A DNA stretch of 64,000 nucleotides from Belliella buryatensis (GTDB taxonomy: Bacteria > Bacteroidota > Bacteroidia > Cytophagales > Cyclobacteriaceae). Made by a program: the position numbers and the translations under genes. The notes under the pieces were generated by a model, which searched no databases, had not been told where the DNA came from, and saw only the letters and a program-made list of their open reading frames with translations. The stretch's first letter is position 1. Every line of letters begins with the position of its first letter. The stretch spans positions 43,917 to 107,916 of the forward strand of contig NZ_FZOK01000015.1 in NCBI RefSeq assembly GCF_900188245.1. Reading direction: 5' to 3'. Of this stretch, positions 27,704-36,812 are shown one piece after another.

Positions 27704-28348
27704 ATGGAATTCATTGCTCCCGAACTCTTAGCCTATTGCGAAAGTCATACTAGTCAAGAAGACGAGCTCTTGAAGTATATCACCAGAGAAACACATGCTA
27801 AGGTCATGATGCCTAGGATGCTTTCAGGACAGCTTCAAGGAAAGGTACTCGAGCTTCTTGTGAAGATGCATAATCCAAAAGTGATTTTGGAAATAGGTAC
27901 TTACACGGGCTATTCGGGCATCTGCATGGCACGAGGACTTTCAAAAGAGGGAAAGCTAATCACCTTAGATATCAATGATGAAATTGCCCCAATGGTAAAA
28001 GGATTTTTTGAAAAATCTGGTTTGGCTGCTCAAATAGATTACAGGCTTGGAAATGCCTTGGATATCATCCCAACCCTTGACGGTAACTTTGACATGGTTT
28101 TCATCGATGCAGACAAAGCCAATTACATCAATTATTACAATTTAGTGATTGAAAGAATGAACAAAGGTGGAATCATCATGGCAGACAATGTACTATGGTC
28201 TGGGAAAGTATTGGTCGAAGAAGGAAAAAAAATCGACAAAGACACCAAAGTACTTCTGGAGTACAATCAGATGGTACAGGAAGACCCTAGAGTAGAAAAT
28301 GTACTCCTACCCATCAGAGACGGAATCATGCTAGCAAGAAAATTATGA
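27704..28348 (+). CDS. Class I SAM-dependent O-methyltransferase
   Basis: 214 residues of the caffeoyl-CoA/catechol O-methyltransferase type. SAM-binding motif VILEIGTYTGYSGICMARGL, metal-site DMVFIDADKANYINYYNLV and GGIIMADNVLWSGKV are all present. It methylates a hydroxyl on a small molecule; the substrate is not predictable. Overlaps the next gene by 4 nt (ATGA), so it is translationally coupled. Confidence 0.92.
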   Translation: MEFIAPELLAYCESHTSQEDELLKYITRETHAKVMMPRMLSGQLQGKVLELLVKMHNPKVILEIGTYTGYSGICMARGLSKEGKLITLDINDEIAPMVKGFFEKSGLAAQIDYRLGNALDIIPTLDGNFDMVFIDADKANYINYYNLVIERMNKGGIIMADNVLWSGKVLVEEGKKIDKDTKVLLEYNQMVQEDPRVENVLLPIRDGIMLARKL

Positions 28349-29949
28349 TCAAAAATCTAACTAAAACCGCTTTGTTACTTTTCGCCATGCTGACCTTTGT
28401 AAACAGCTCGGCGCAGGCACAAATCCCTCAAGTTCCAAAAGAAATCCGTTTTGCTGACTTAACATTAAGACTCAACGAACAAGCGCGTAGGGAGATTCAG
28501 CTGGATGTAGATGCCCTACATAGAAATCAAAACTATTTCAAAACCAAGCTAGACCGAGTGAATCTATATATGCCATTTGTAGAGCGGGAATTGCAAGCTG
28601 CTGGCGTACCATTAGATCTCAAGTATCTCGTGATCCAAGAAAGTAGCCTGATTGCTGATGCTGTCTCTACCTCCAATGCAGTTGGATTTTGGCAATTTAA
28701 GAAAGGGACAGCAGAAGAGGTTTTTTTACGAGTAGATAATTTAATCGACGAAAGGAAAAACATCGTTTCCTCCACAAAGGGTGCGGCACTCTACCTCAAA
28801 AAGAACAATAGCCAATTTGACAACTGGATGTGTGGTTTGGTAGCCTATCAAATGGGTTTAGGTGGTGCAAAAGCCTATTTTGGCACTCAATACAATGGTA
28901 AGAAAGTGGTAGAATTAGATAGAAACACGCATTGGTATTTCAAGAAATTTCTAGCACATAAAATTGCGTTTGAAGGACAAATTGGAAGACCTGTGTCTAA
29001 CACAGGATATTTGGAAGAGGTGAGTGTGCAGGGCCCTACTACTTTGAAAGCCGTAGCTGCTAGACTGCAAGTGACAGAAAGCCACCTGAGAGAGTATAAT
29101 AAATGGACCAGCAATGGCCAAATCCCAGGAGACAAAACCTACTCCATTATCTTCCTCAAATCTGGTGCAGCACCTAGCAGGCCTGTCATTGCATCCACTT
29201 CGACAACAACGAGTACCACAGGCACAACTGCTCAAACCACACGATACAGCCAAAGCCAACCAGAAAAATACCCTAAAGTTACAGGTAACACCCAATGGGC
29301 CAGTCAGCCAGATCAAATCAAGGTTAACAATATCGAAGCAGTACAAGCGGCTCAGGCTACTTCTCAAGAAAATTTTGCTGATCAAATCGGCATCAGAAAA
29401 GGCAAACTAAGAAGGGTCAATGACCTGAGTCGAAGAGACAATATACAGGCTGGATCCTACTATTACACCAAGGCAAAAAATAGCAGTGCTGATGCAGAAA
29501 TCCACATAGTAAGACAAGGAGAAACACTTTGGTCGATCTCTCAGCTGTATGGAATAAAGCTTTCTTCCTTGAAAGCCAAAAACAGAATTCGAAGTGATAG
29601 GAGCTTGGTGCCAGGAATGGTGCTCAACTTACAAGAGCATAGGAAAAGGGGAGAAGATATCACCATCCTCCCTCTCAATCAGCAAAGACAATTGGGAATA
29701 CAGGAACCTAGCGCTAACCAACCAGCGCCAAGTAGCGTATCTCCTACATCAGCGCCAACAGAACCCACTCCTGCTACTACCAATCCCATGTCTAGTTCTG
29801 AAAGACTTACCCATACAGTAGCGCAAGGTGAAAACCTATTCCGAATCAGTCAAAGATACAGCGTCAAAATCGACGATATCAAAAGGTGGAACAACCTGAG
29901 CAATGATAACATCAGAGTCGGCCAAAAATTGATCATCATCAAACCATAA
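28345..29949 (+). CDS. Exported lytic transglycosylase with two LysM domains (MltD-like)
   Basis: 534 residues. A signal peptide (ending SSAQA) is followed by an SLT-type domain (about 60-215) with the catalytic Glu in YLVIQESSLIADAVS and GFWQFKKGTAEE. A Thr/Ser/Gln-rich linker leads to two LysM domains (about 386-431 and 488-533; VRQGETLWSISQLYG and VAQGENLFRISQRYS). It cleaves peptidoglycan and binds it by LysM. Third gene of the M16 operon. Confidence 0.92.
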   Translation: MIKNLTKTALLLFAMLTFVNSSAQAQIPQVPKEIRFADLTLRLNEQARREIQLDVDALHRNQNYFKTKLDRVNLYMPFVERELQAAGVPLDLKYLVIQESSLIADAVSTSNAVGFWQFKKGTAEEVFLRVDNLIDERKNIVSSTKGAALYLKKNNSQFDNWMCGLVAYQMGLGGAKAYFGTQYNGKKVVELDRNTHWYFKKFLAHKIAFEGQIGRPVSNTGYLEEVSVQGPTTLKAVAARLQVTESHLREYNKWTSNGQIPGDKTYSIIFLKSGAAPSRPVIASTSTTTSTTGTTAQTTRYSQSQPEKYPKVTGNTQWASQPDQIKVNNIEAVQAAQATSQENFADQIGIRKGKLRRVNDLSRRDNIQAGSYYYTKAKNSSADAEIHIVRQGETLWSISQLYGIKLSSLKAKNRIRSDRSLVPGMVLNLQEHRKRGEDITILPLNQQRQLGIQEPSANQPAPSSVSPTSAPTEPTPATTNPMSSSERLTHTVAQGENLFRISQRYSVKIDDIKRWNNLSNDNIRVGQKLIIIKP

Positions 29950-29977
29950 TTCACAAACTCTCTTTTATCTTTGAGCC

Positions 29978-30967
29978 ATGATCAAAAGGTTTCTTTTCAT
30001 TCTTTTCTTACTTGCAGGGACATTGCAGTTGAGCCAAGCACAGGAAGAAATACAGTTGGCTGACACCCTTGTCATCAATGGTGAGACCATCATCATGCTA
30101 GGTGACTCGGTTATCATCATCAGACCAGAAAAGCCCGTCTATTGGAAAAAAGGGGGAAACTTTAACCTTAGCATTCAGCAAGTGAGTCTAAGTAATTGGT
30201 CAGCGGGTGGGGCAAGCAACATGGCCCTCAATACAGGCTTGAATCTCTTTGCCAATTTCAAAAAAGATGAAAAAATATGGGACAGTAAACTAACTGTCAA
30301 CTTTGGTTTTAATAGGCAAAGCGACCGGAGATTCGCCACAAGAAAAACCAACGACAACTTCCTCTTCATTAGCAAGTATGGTAGAGAACTTTCACCCAAG
30401 TGGTATTTGTCTACCCAAATAGAAGCGAGAACACAGCTACTAGGTGGCTATCGTTACTTTAGACCTTCAGGCGCGGAACAAGATGCAAGGCAGCGAATAT
30501 CTGATCTATTAGCACCAGCCTATATCCAATCTTCTACTGGTCTTAACTATAAAAAAGAATATAAAAACAATGACAAAGTCTCCATCATTGCTTCTCCGTT
30601 TACTGGTAGATTTACAATAGTACTCGACGATTCGTTGAGTAGAGCGGGTGCTTTTGGGGTTTTGCCAGGAGAATCGATCAGAGCTGAAGCTGGTATGTCA
30701 GTGAGTTCTTCTACAGATATCCAAATCCTTGAAAACATCCGTTGGCGAGCTGATCTCAACCTCTTCTCCAATTATGAGAGACTTGGAAACATGGTGGTCA
30801 ATCTCAACTCTGTAATCAGCATGAAGGTCAATAAATACATCACTACAAGAATAGAGACTGTCTTGATCTATGACGAGCGAGTTTTGATCACAAGATCTAA
30901 TGACACACAAGGCCCAGCTATTCAACTTCAAAACCTGATAAACTTTGGGATTGGGATAGATTTTTAG
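29978..30967 (+). CDS. DUF3078 domain-containing exported protein
   Basis: 329 residues with a signal peptide (ending LSQAQ). The DUF3078 hallmark QQVSLSNWSAGGASNMALNTGLNL is at about residues 67-90; the rest alternates like outer-membrane beta strands and ends NLINFGIGIDF. Likely an outer-membrane barrel of unknown function specific to Bacteroidota. It follows the LysM gene by 28 nt in the same operon and converges on dnaX with a 3-nt gap. Confidence 0.9.
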   Translation: MIKRFLFILFLLAGTLQLSQAQEEIQLADTLVINGETIIMLGDSVIIIRPEKPVYWKKGGNFNLSIQQVSLSNWSAGGASNMALNTGLNLFANFKKDEKIWDSKLTVNFGFNRQSDRRFATRKTNDNFLFISKYGRELSPKWYLSTQIEARTQLLGGYRYFRPSGAEQDARQRISDLLAPAYIQSSTGLNYKKEYKNNDKVSIIASPFTGRFTIVLDDSLSRAGAFGVLPGESIRAEAGMSVSSSTDIQILENIRWRADLNLFSNYERLGNMVVNLNSVISMKVNKYITTRIETVLIYDERVLITRSNDTQGPAIQLQNLINFGIGIDF

Positions 30968-30970
30968 GGA

Positions 30971-31560
30971 TTAGAAGTCAGTTTCTAGCCCAAACTTACG
31001 CTGTAGCTCTCTTAGTGGCGCATGCTTTTCGAGCAAGTAATTCAACTTATCAGTGGAAGTATAGAGTCTTTGCCCTTCAGGTACGGCCTCTTCATGGATT
31101 TCAGAAAGTAAGCTAACCGAATAATTATTCAGCTTCCTTCTTAACAATTGTTGTACCTCCCCACGTATTTTTCCAAAAATCTCTTCTTGAATTTCTCCAT
31201 TAAGCAAGAAAGTAATTTGCTCACCGTCTAATCTAAAGGGCTGCTTAAAAACAGTCACTTCCAGATTTTTATGATTTGATTTAAACTCCTCTACCATTCC
31301 CTCCAATATAGACTTGAGCTTAGCTTCGTCAAAAGTCTCTGTAAGCTGATTAACGGCTTCTTGAACTTGGGTTTCTTCAAGAGTTTGCTTTATTTCCACA
31401 GGTCTGGAAGCAACAATTTTCTTTGTCTCTTCGATAGACTTAGGAATAGCAATAGTTTTTTGAACAGGAGACTTTTTAGGCCCAAATGGATTGGCTTCTT
31501 TAAAGAGGCTTGGAGTAGCTTCTGAGTTAGAAGTAGATTGATTACTTAGGCTTTTTTTTT
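30971..31560 (-). CDS. dnaX: DnaX tau-specific C-terminal extension (reached by -1 frameshift)
   Basis: This frame is open from 31678 but its meaningful part begins at the A10 run (31552-31561). After slipping back one base, tau would continue as SLSNQSTSNSE... for 193 residues, giving a product of about 574 residues. The segment has a low-complexity linker (about 40 residues, PNPFGPKKSPVQK-like), a helical region and a folded C-terminus (LLSEIHEEAVPEGQRLYTSTDKLNYLLEKHAPLRELQRKFGL) typical of tau domains contacting the polymerase. It has no plausible independent start. Confidence 0.8.
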
Positions 31561-32694
31561 TGACTCTTCTTGAGCCAAGGCTGCCAGAGAGATGGCTTGA
31601 TTGACTTTTGCTAATTTCATCAATGCCAATTCCACATGTAACCTTTGGTTTTTGGAAGCCTTGTAGTGGATATCGCACTGATTGCAGATATTCATAGCAG
31701 TTAATAAAAATGACAAAGAAGCGTCTTGAGATTGTTGTAAATACCGCTCTTTGGCAGATTCTGAAACTTCAAGTAGTTCTATTGTCTCTGAATCCTTGCA
31801 AACCATCAGATCTCTGAGGTGTTCATTGAGTCCTACGATGAAATTGTGCCCATCAAAACCCTTTTTTAGAATCTCATCAAAAATCATCAATACTTTGGAA
31901 ATACTTTCCTCAAGGAGCGCATCGACTACTTTGAAGTAATAATCATAATCCAAAATATGCAAATTTGAGATCGTCTCTTGATAAGTGAGCTTATTGCCAG
32001 CCGAATAAGTTACAATCAAGTCAAATATAGAAAGTGCATCTCTCAAAGCTCCATCTGCTTTGGTAGCTATCAATCTGAGTGCTTCTTCTTCTGACTCTAT
32101 TTTTTCCTCACCAGCGATGTACTTCAAGTGATCAGCTATGTCTTTGATTTGAATTCTATTAAAATCAAAAATCTGGCAACGCGATAGAATCGTAGGAATG
32201 ATTTTATGCTTCTCTGTGGTAGCCAAAATAAAAATAGCATACTTCGGTGGCTCTTCTAGGGTCTTCAAAAAAGCATTGAAGGCTTGATTGGAGAGCATAT
32301 GAACCTCATCGATGATATAGACCTTATATTGACCTTGCTGTGGTGCATAACGAACCTGCTCTACGAGATTCCTGATGTCATCTACAGAGTTATTTGACGC
32401 AGCATCGAGTTCGTGGACATTGAAAGAAGCATTGTTGTTAAATGCCTTGCAGGAATCACAGGCATTGCAAGCTTCAAAATCAGCAGTTAGATTTTGACAG
32501 TTGATGGTTTTGGCCAATATACGAGCACAGGTAGTTTTACCCACTCCTCGGGGACCACAAAAAAGAAAAGCCTGAGCCAGGTGATTATTCTTGATCGCAT
32601 TTTTCAAAGTTGTGGTAATATGGCTTTGGCCAACCACACTCTTGAAATTGGACGGTCTATATTTCCTGGCTGATACTACAAAATTTTCCATCAC
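31546..32694 (-). CDS. dnaX: DNA polymerase III subunit gamma (DnaX, zero-frame product)
   Basis: 382 residues ending EESKKKA at a TAA just after the A10 run. Walker A GPRGVGKTTCARIL, the four-cysteine zinc module (CQNLTADFEACNACDSC), Walker B YIIDEVHML and sensor-1 region ATTEKHKIIPTILSRCQIFDF mark a clamp-loader AAA+ ATPase. It loads the beta sliding clamp at replication forks. The zero-frame stop truncates domains IV-V, like E. coli gamma. Confidence 0.95.
   Translation of the reverse strand: MMENFVVSARKYRPSNFKSVVGQSHITTTLKNAIKNNHLAQAFLFCGPRGVGKTTCARILAKTINCQNLTADFEACNACDSCKAFNNNASFNVHELDAASNNSVDDIRNLVEQVRYAPQQGQYKVYIIDEVHMLSNQAFNAFLKTLEEPPKYAIFILATTEKHKIIPTILSRCQIFDFNRIQIKDIADHLKYIAGEEKIESEEEALRLIATKADGALRDALSIFDLIVTYSAGNKLTYQETISNLHILDYDYYFKVVDALLEESISKVLMIFDEILKKGFDGHNFIVGLNEHLRDLMVCKDSETIELLEVSESAKERYLQQSQDASLSFLLTAMNICNQCDIHYKASKNQRLHVELALMKLAKVNQAISLAALAQEESKKKA
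31552..31561 (-). promoter_or_regulatory. A10 slippery site for dnaX frameshifting or transcript slippage
   Basis: Coding-strand TCA AAA AAA AAA GCC TAA: ten A residues followed by a stop two codons on. A -1 shift (or one extra A in the mRNA) opens the tau frame. E. coli dnaX uses A AAA AAG; Thermus dnaX uses an A9 run with transcriptional slippage. No obvious downstream hairpin was seen. Confidence 0.75.
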
Positions 32695-32795
32695 CGCAAG
32701 ATATAAAATTATTGGAAACTAGTCCTCGCGGATTTTTAAAATCAGCGATTAATTTTTGACAATTGGCTGAATCTGTGAGGAAATAAATTTTGAAA

Positions 32796-33584
32796 TTAGA
32801 AGTTCAATGAAAGGCCTGTTCGAAAAGAATAGATCACATTGGTGATCGGGACTATTGGTCTATCCTCGTAGGAAATTTCAAAAGTATTTGTGATGGCAAA
32901 CTTCTCCGTGAGTTTGGTATTCAAAATGGTCGAATTACTAATTCGGTGCCTAAAACCCGAAATACTTCGATCATAGCCCACTTGATAATAATTGACCATG
33001 TTGAAGTCCACGTATTCATTGATAGTAGCACGAACACTGATGTAATTGGAACTTTTAAAGAAGTTGACCTCTATGAATTGTTCGTCATTGGGAACTTGCC
33101 ACTTTTCAAATTCATACATACCTCCTATACCATAGAGAAAAGAAAACTTCTTAGTCTTGATCAAACTGTGCCTTATTGAACCCCCTGCTATCCATCTAGG
33201 GTCTAATCCACGGAAATTATCAAAAGAATATTGGACGAAAGTTTCATAATTGACAGCCTCCTCTCTGAGAAAATTTGCTCTCGCGTGAACCATCCCAAAG
33301 TTCAGGAAATCAGAATCGTTGATTTTCAAATAATCAAACTTAGAAATAAACATATATCCATGTTTGCCAGGATAATAAAGTGCATTGAGGTCGACATTAT
33401 AACCAAATAAATTAACCGGATCATCTGCTGCGGCACTTCTATTATAGACATTTAATCCTGCATTAGCTTTAAACAGAAAAACCTTAGAGGTGTCTTTTTG
33501 AAGTCTGGATCTTTCAATGTTGAGGATTTGACCTTCTGTGATTAATGGTAATAGAAATAAGAGTAAAAAGAGTTGTCTCTTCAA
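32796..33584 (-). CDS. Exported DUF481-like outer-membrane protein
   Basis: 262 residues from a TTG start (LKRQLFLLLFLLPLITEGQ), giving a proper signal peptide; the frame continues upstream to 33731 but that part looks non-coding. The mature protein has repeating aromatic strands (ANAGLNVYNRSAAADDPVNLFGYNVDLNALYY, KFSFLYGIGGMYEFEKW, YSFRTGLSLNF) as in DUF481 YdiY-type barrels. The family assignment is from pattern only. Downstream of nothing obvious; monocistronic. Confidence 0.72.
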   Translation of the reverse strand: MKRQLFLLLFLLPLITEGQILNIERSRLQKDTSKVFLFKANAGLNVYNRSAAADDPVNLFGYNVDLNALYYPGKHGYMFISKFDYLKINDSDFLNFGMVHARANFLREEAVNYETFVQYSFDNFRGLDPRWIAGGSIRHSLIKTKKFSFLYGIGGMYEFEKWQVPNDEQFIEVNFFKSSNYISVRATINEYVDFNMVNYYQVGYDRSISGFRHRISNSTILNTKLTEKFAITNTFEISYEDRPIVPITNVIYSFRTGLSLNF

Positions 33585-33675
33585 AACGTTATTGCTTTTT
33601 GATGAATTACAAAGTTTTTGAATTTTGCTTCGGAAAACAAATTTGAGGAGATTGAATGTGAGGTTTGATATTCGG

Positions 33676-33703
33676 TGTACAATGTACCAAGTACAAAGTA
33701 CCC
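33676..33703. repeat. Heptanucleotide degenerate tandem repeat (4 units)
   Basis: TGTACAA, TGTACCA, AGTACAA, AGTACCC in a row; fixed 7-nt unit, consensus (T/A)GTACAA. It lies in the gene-free stretch between the DUF481-like gene and tmRNA. Confidence 0.65.
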
Positions 33704-33853
33704 TGATGGCTCGAAGACATTTGAAGTGCAAAGTCCAAAATCTTTCAATTTTTTATTTTTTCAATTCAAAGCCCAATTCACAAAAAAGCGCTCTACCCTT
33801 AAACTTTTCAACTTTCCCAACCTTATAACTAGAAGCAGGAACTTTATTTCCCT

Positions 33854-33861
33854 TATATTTG
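33854..33861 (+). promoter_or_regulatory. Minus-7 element of ssrA
   Basis: TATATTTG matches TAnnTTTG about 20 nt before the mature tmRNA 5' end. No TTTG was found at the expected upstream distance. Confidence 0.5.
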
Positions 33862-33881
33862 TCATCCTGTTTGGAAACAAT

Positions 33882-34284
33882 GGGGCTGACCGGTTTTGAC
33901 AGTAGGTGTAAGGATCGGGCTCGCATGTCAGGTGGAGTATGTACGTCTGTGAATAATTCATACAAACTATAATTGGCGAATCTAATTACGCCATGGCTGC
34001 ATAATCTATCCCTCACGGGAAATAGATAACGCTTAAAGGGTTGAGCCTCGATAGAGATTCCCCGGCCACATCTCACCAACCGTTGCACTGTCCGGTTGGA
34101 ATTGAGGTGTCGACTTGACAGCGCTGCTCCTTGTGAGGCTACTAAGCAAGGCTAAGATTAGTGGATAAGCTGTTGTCAGGTGTGTCATCCAGCAAACAAC
34201 AGTCGAAAACCCAACAGGTGACTAAACATGTAGACGGTACGGTGTTTCCCTATCTGGACGCGAGTTCGAATCTCGCCAGCTCCA
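33882..34284 (+). ncRNA. ssrA: Transfer-messenger RNA (tmRNA)
   Basis: The 5' GGGGCTGACCGGTTTTGACAG and 3' GAGTTCGAATCTCGCCAGCTCCA pair as the alanine-tRNA-like acceptor with a TTCGAATC T-loop. The tag reading frame at 33975-34004 encodes GESNYAMAA followed by TAA. About 403 nt, one-piece form. It rescues stalled ribosomes with SmpB and marks the protein for proteolysis. Overlapping ORFs here are artefacts. Confidence 0.97.
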
Positions 34285-34287
34285 CTT

Positions 34288-34345
34288 AAAAATGTTGACC
34301 TCCCCCAATTCTCAAAGAGAATCATGGGAGGTCAACATTTTTTTA
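34288..34345. terminator. Bidirectional terminator after ssrA
   Basis: Sixteen-pair stem AAAATGTTGACCTCCC / GGGAGGTCAACATTTT around a 21-nt loop, followed by T residues. It separates ssrA from the convergent ABC transporter operon. Confidence 0.88.
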
Positions 34346-34381
34346 CTTTATTTTGATTTTAACCTCGCATCAAAAATTGAT

Positions 34382-35077
34382 TTAAGTCCCAAAATAAGTA
34401 TTCAACTCCTCTACCATGGAGGATTTATCATGAAGGTCTTTGATCACTATTCCTTTTTCCAATAGAACAATCCTATCACAGAGATCTGTCACATGATTGA
34501 GATCATGACTGGAGATCAAAAAAGTGAGTTGTGATCGTTCTTTTTCTTGAAGGATCAGTTTCTTTAACCTCACTTGTGAACTTGGGTCCAAGTTTTCGAA
34601 TGGTTCATCCAGCAATACCACTTCTGGATTACCCATCATGGCTGCAGCGATACCCACTTTCTTGGTATTCCCTTTGGAAAGGTCTCGGAGGTATTTCTTT
34701 TTGCCGCGAATCTCGTCATTGAATAGTTCATCAAATTTTGCCAAATGCTCCTCTAAATCCTCCTCAGAAAGATTATAGATTTTTCTCAAAGTCTCAAAAT
34801 ACTCGTCTGCTGTCAAATAAGACAAAAGCATGTGCTCGTCTAAATAAGCCCCCACGCGATGCTTCCAATCTTCAGATTTACTTACATCTGTACCATCAAG
34901 TAAAACCTGACCTTCTGTAGCTCTAACCAAATCGAGCATGATTCTAAACAGTGTCGTTTTACCAGCACCGTTATTACCTACCAAACCAAAGCATTCCGCT
35001 TTTGAGATTTCCAACGTTGAGACATCGAGCACAACGGCATCTTTATATTGTTTTTTGAGGTTATTGATCGTGATCAT
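34382..35077 (-). CDS. ABC transporter ATP-binding protein
   Basis: 231 residues. Walker A GLVGNNGAGKTTLF, Q-loop region, signature LSKGNTKKVGIAAAMMGNPEV (variant of LSGGQ), Walker B VVLLDEPFENLD and H-loop SSHDLNHV. The Lys-Gly signature variant is common in exporters of the ABC-2 type. It overlaps the DUF5687 membrane gene by 4 nt, forming a two-component ABC exporter of unknown substrate. Confidence 0.94.
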   Translation of the reverse strand: MITINNLKKQYKDAVVLDVSTLEISKAECFGLVGNNGAGKTTLFRIMLDLVRATEGQVLLDGTDVSKSEDWKHRVGAYLDEHMLLSYLTADEYFETLRKIYNLSEEDLEEHLAKFDELFNDEIRGKKKYLRDLSKGNTKKVGIAAAMMGNPEVVLLDEPFENLDPSSQVRLKKLILQEKERSQLTFLISSHDLNHVTDLCDRIVLLEKGIVIKDLHDKSSMVEELNTYFGT

Positions 35078-36576
35078 AGTTCTTGTCTAAATGCGGATGA
35101 AATTTCATATCTGTTTTTTAATATTTTGTTCACAGGAAGTGAGGACAAATAGGGAGAGAAGACTATCCCCACCAAACCTGAAATGGCTAAAGCTGCCAAA
35201 CCAGCATATTGATTAATTAAAAGAGCAAAAGGAAAATAGACGGCATAGGGGCCTAAAAATATGGGAAGCATCATCAAAAACTGAGCTATACCTACTCCTT
35301 CATAATTGAACATTGCGCCTTTATTCAAGTCCATAGGCTTTGGTTTCCAAAGTGAAAAATAAATCACCAAATGGATCACTACACCCATATTGAAAAGAAA
35401 AGTGCAAACATGAATCAATAGAATATCCCAGCCAAAATACACGTAAGGAACAGAAGCCAAAAAACACAAAGCGGAAGTTGCTACGAATAAAAGGTATTTA
35501 CCTTTCACTAACGCCTCAATCCCTCCTCTCTTTTGAAGAAAGAAATCAAAATTAGCTGAATTCCAGCTCAAAAATAGCTGACCATATTGCAGCATGAATA
35601 TACTCGTGATAAAGGTTCCTACAAAGATGAATATGTGACTAAAGCCATCCTCAGATTGGTATACAGGGTTGGTATAAAAGATCAAGCCATATAACAAGAA
35701 AAAGCCAGCCAGCATCAGGTAAGTCCTACTTTTCTTGTGTCGGATAATCAGCTTCCATTCCAAGTTAGCCAACTCACCCGCTAATCCAAATCTATCGAAA
35801 ATACCGAAATTCGTATTGGCAAACTTGACATCTTCTTCCTTGGCCAAGCTTTCTAGATAGGCATTTTCAAAATAGTATGAATAAGCAACTCTGTACAAAA
35901 ACAAGCACAAAACTGCCATGACAAGGACTGGGAAAGGAGATGTCAATGACCAGTCAAAAACAGGCTTCATTAACTCACCAATATTAAACCAGCCATAATA
36001 ATTAGAGCCTGCTCCTAGCAATAAAACTGCGAAAATGACGGCTAATCCGGTAAAGCTATCTTCAAACTTCTGCTTAAACCATAGCATCAGCCAATGTAGG
36101 GACCAGCTGGTTAACAATATACACAAAAGCCAAGACCAGCCTGCAGCATCCCCAAATCTAGGCATCACTTCCTTGAATGCGAATGGGGCAAACAAAAGGA
36201 ACGCGACCAAAGTCAATGGCGAAATAAAAGATCTCGCCAAAAGGAAATTGATGATTTTACTTTTCTTGATCGGAAGGTGAAGAAATCGTTCCAACTCAAT
36301 CACAGGGAGCTGCTGCGTAAAATACCGATACATAAACTCCACCAAAAAGAAATAAATCAAATTGGCGCTGAGTATAGCGTAAGCATCAGGCTGATTGAAG
36401 CCTTTTTCTATTACCTCCTTCAGAAATATCCCTAGAATTAAAAGGTAAGAAAGTAATACGATCGCTAAAAAACCCAAAAATATCGCCACCAATACCGATT
36501 TGGCAAAGGAAGTAGACCTCATGGTTTTCAGCAATTCAAGCTTGATCAATTGTAACATCATAGGCTGGTTGTTCAC
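35074..36576 (-). CDS. DUF5687 family membrane protein (ABC transporter permease-like)
   Basis: 500 residues with about ten to twelve hydrophobic helices. The start MMLQLIKLELLKTMRSTSFAKSVLVAIFLGFLAI and the block FTQQLPVIELERFLHLPIKKSKIINFLLARSFISP are typical of DUF5687, which partners ABC ATPases in Bacteroidota. Translation could begin at M1 (36576) or at M6/M7 (about 36558). Overlaps the ATPase gene. Confidence 0.88.
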   Translation of the reverse strand: MNNQPMMLQLIKLELLKTMRSTSFAKSVLVAIFLGFLAIVLLSYLLILGIFLKEVIEKGFNQPDAYAILSANLIYFFLVEFMYRYFTQQLPVIELERFLHLPIKKSKIINFLLARSFISPLTLVAFLLFAPFAFKEVMPRFGDAAGWSWLLCILLTSWSLHWLMLWFKQKFEDSFTGLAVIFAVLLLGAGSNYYGWFNIGELMKPVFDWSLTSPFPVLVMAVLCLFLYRVAYSYYFENAYLESLAKEEDVKFANTNFGIFDRFGLAGELANLEWKLIIRHKKSRTYLMLAGFFLLYGLIFYTNPVYQSEDGFSHIFIFVGTFITSIFMLQYGQLFLSWNSANFDFFLQKRGGIEALVKGKYLLFVATSALCFLASVPYVYFGWDILLIHVCTFLFNMGVVIHLVIYFSLWKPKPMDLNKGAMFNYEGVGIAQFLMMLPIFLGPYAVYFPFALLINQYAGLAALAISGLVGIVFSPYLSSLPVNKILKNRYEISSAFRQEL

Positions 36577-36812
36577 TTTTGAAACAAATTAATTTTTAAC
36601 GGAATGAAGATAAAATAGAATTTTAACTATTCAAGGAAATTTGGGTATAAGTTTACCTGTAATTTTGGTTTGAAAAACTATTTCCCTCTTGTGTACCTAA
36701 ATCATTTTGTTGAAAAACAATTTGATTCTAAAAGATTAAAAAATGCTAAACACCTCTATATTTGCTCGGTTTTTGCGCTGACTGCTAAAACTTTAACCCA
36801 TTTCTTTCTTAT

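Noticed and set aside
31561..31678. Independent start of the tau-frame ORF at 31678
   Set aside because: The residues upstream of the A run (MRYPLQGFQKP...) are the shadow of the gamma coding frame; only the part after the slip site is tau-like.
33585..33731. Upstream extension of the DUF481-like gene
   Set aside because: Translates as Cys/His-rich sequence with the heptamer repeat inside; the signal peptide begins at the TTG at 33584.
33753..34088. Minus-strand 111-residue ORF overlapping the tmRNA
   Set aside because: It lies across the tmRNA body and its promoter; the composition is unlike protein and the RNA structure fully explains the sequence.
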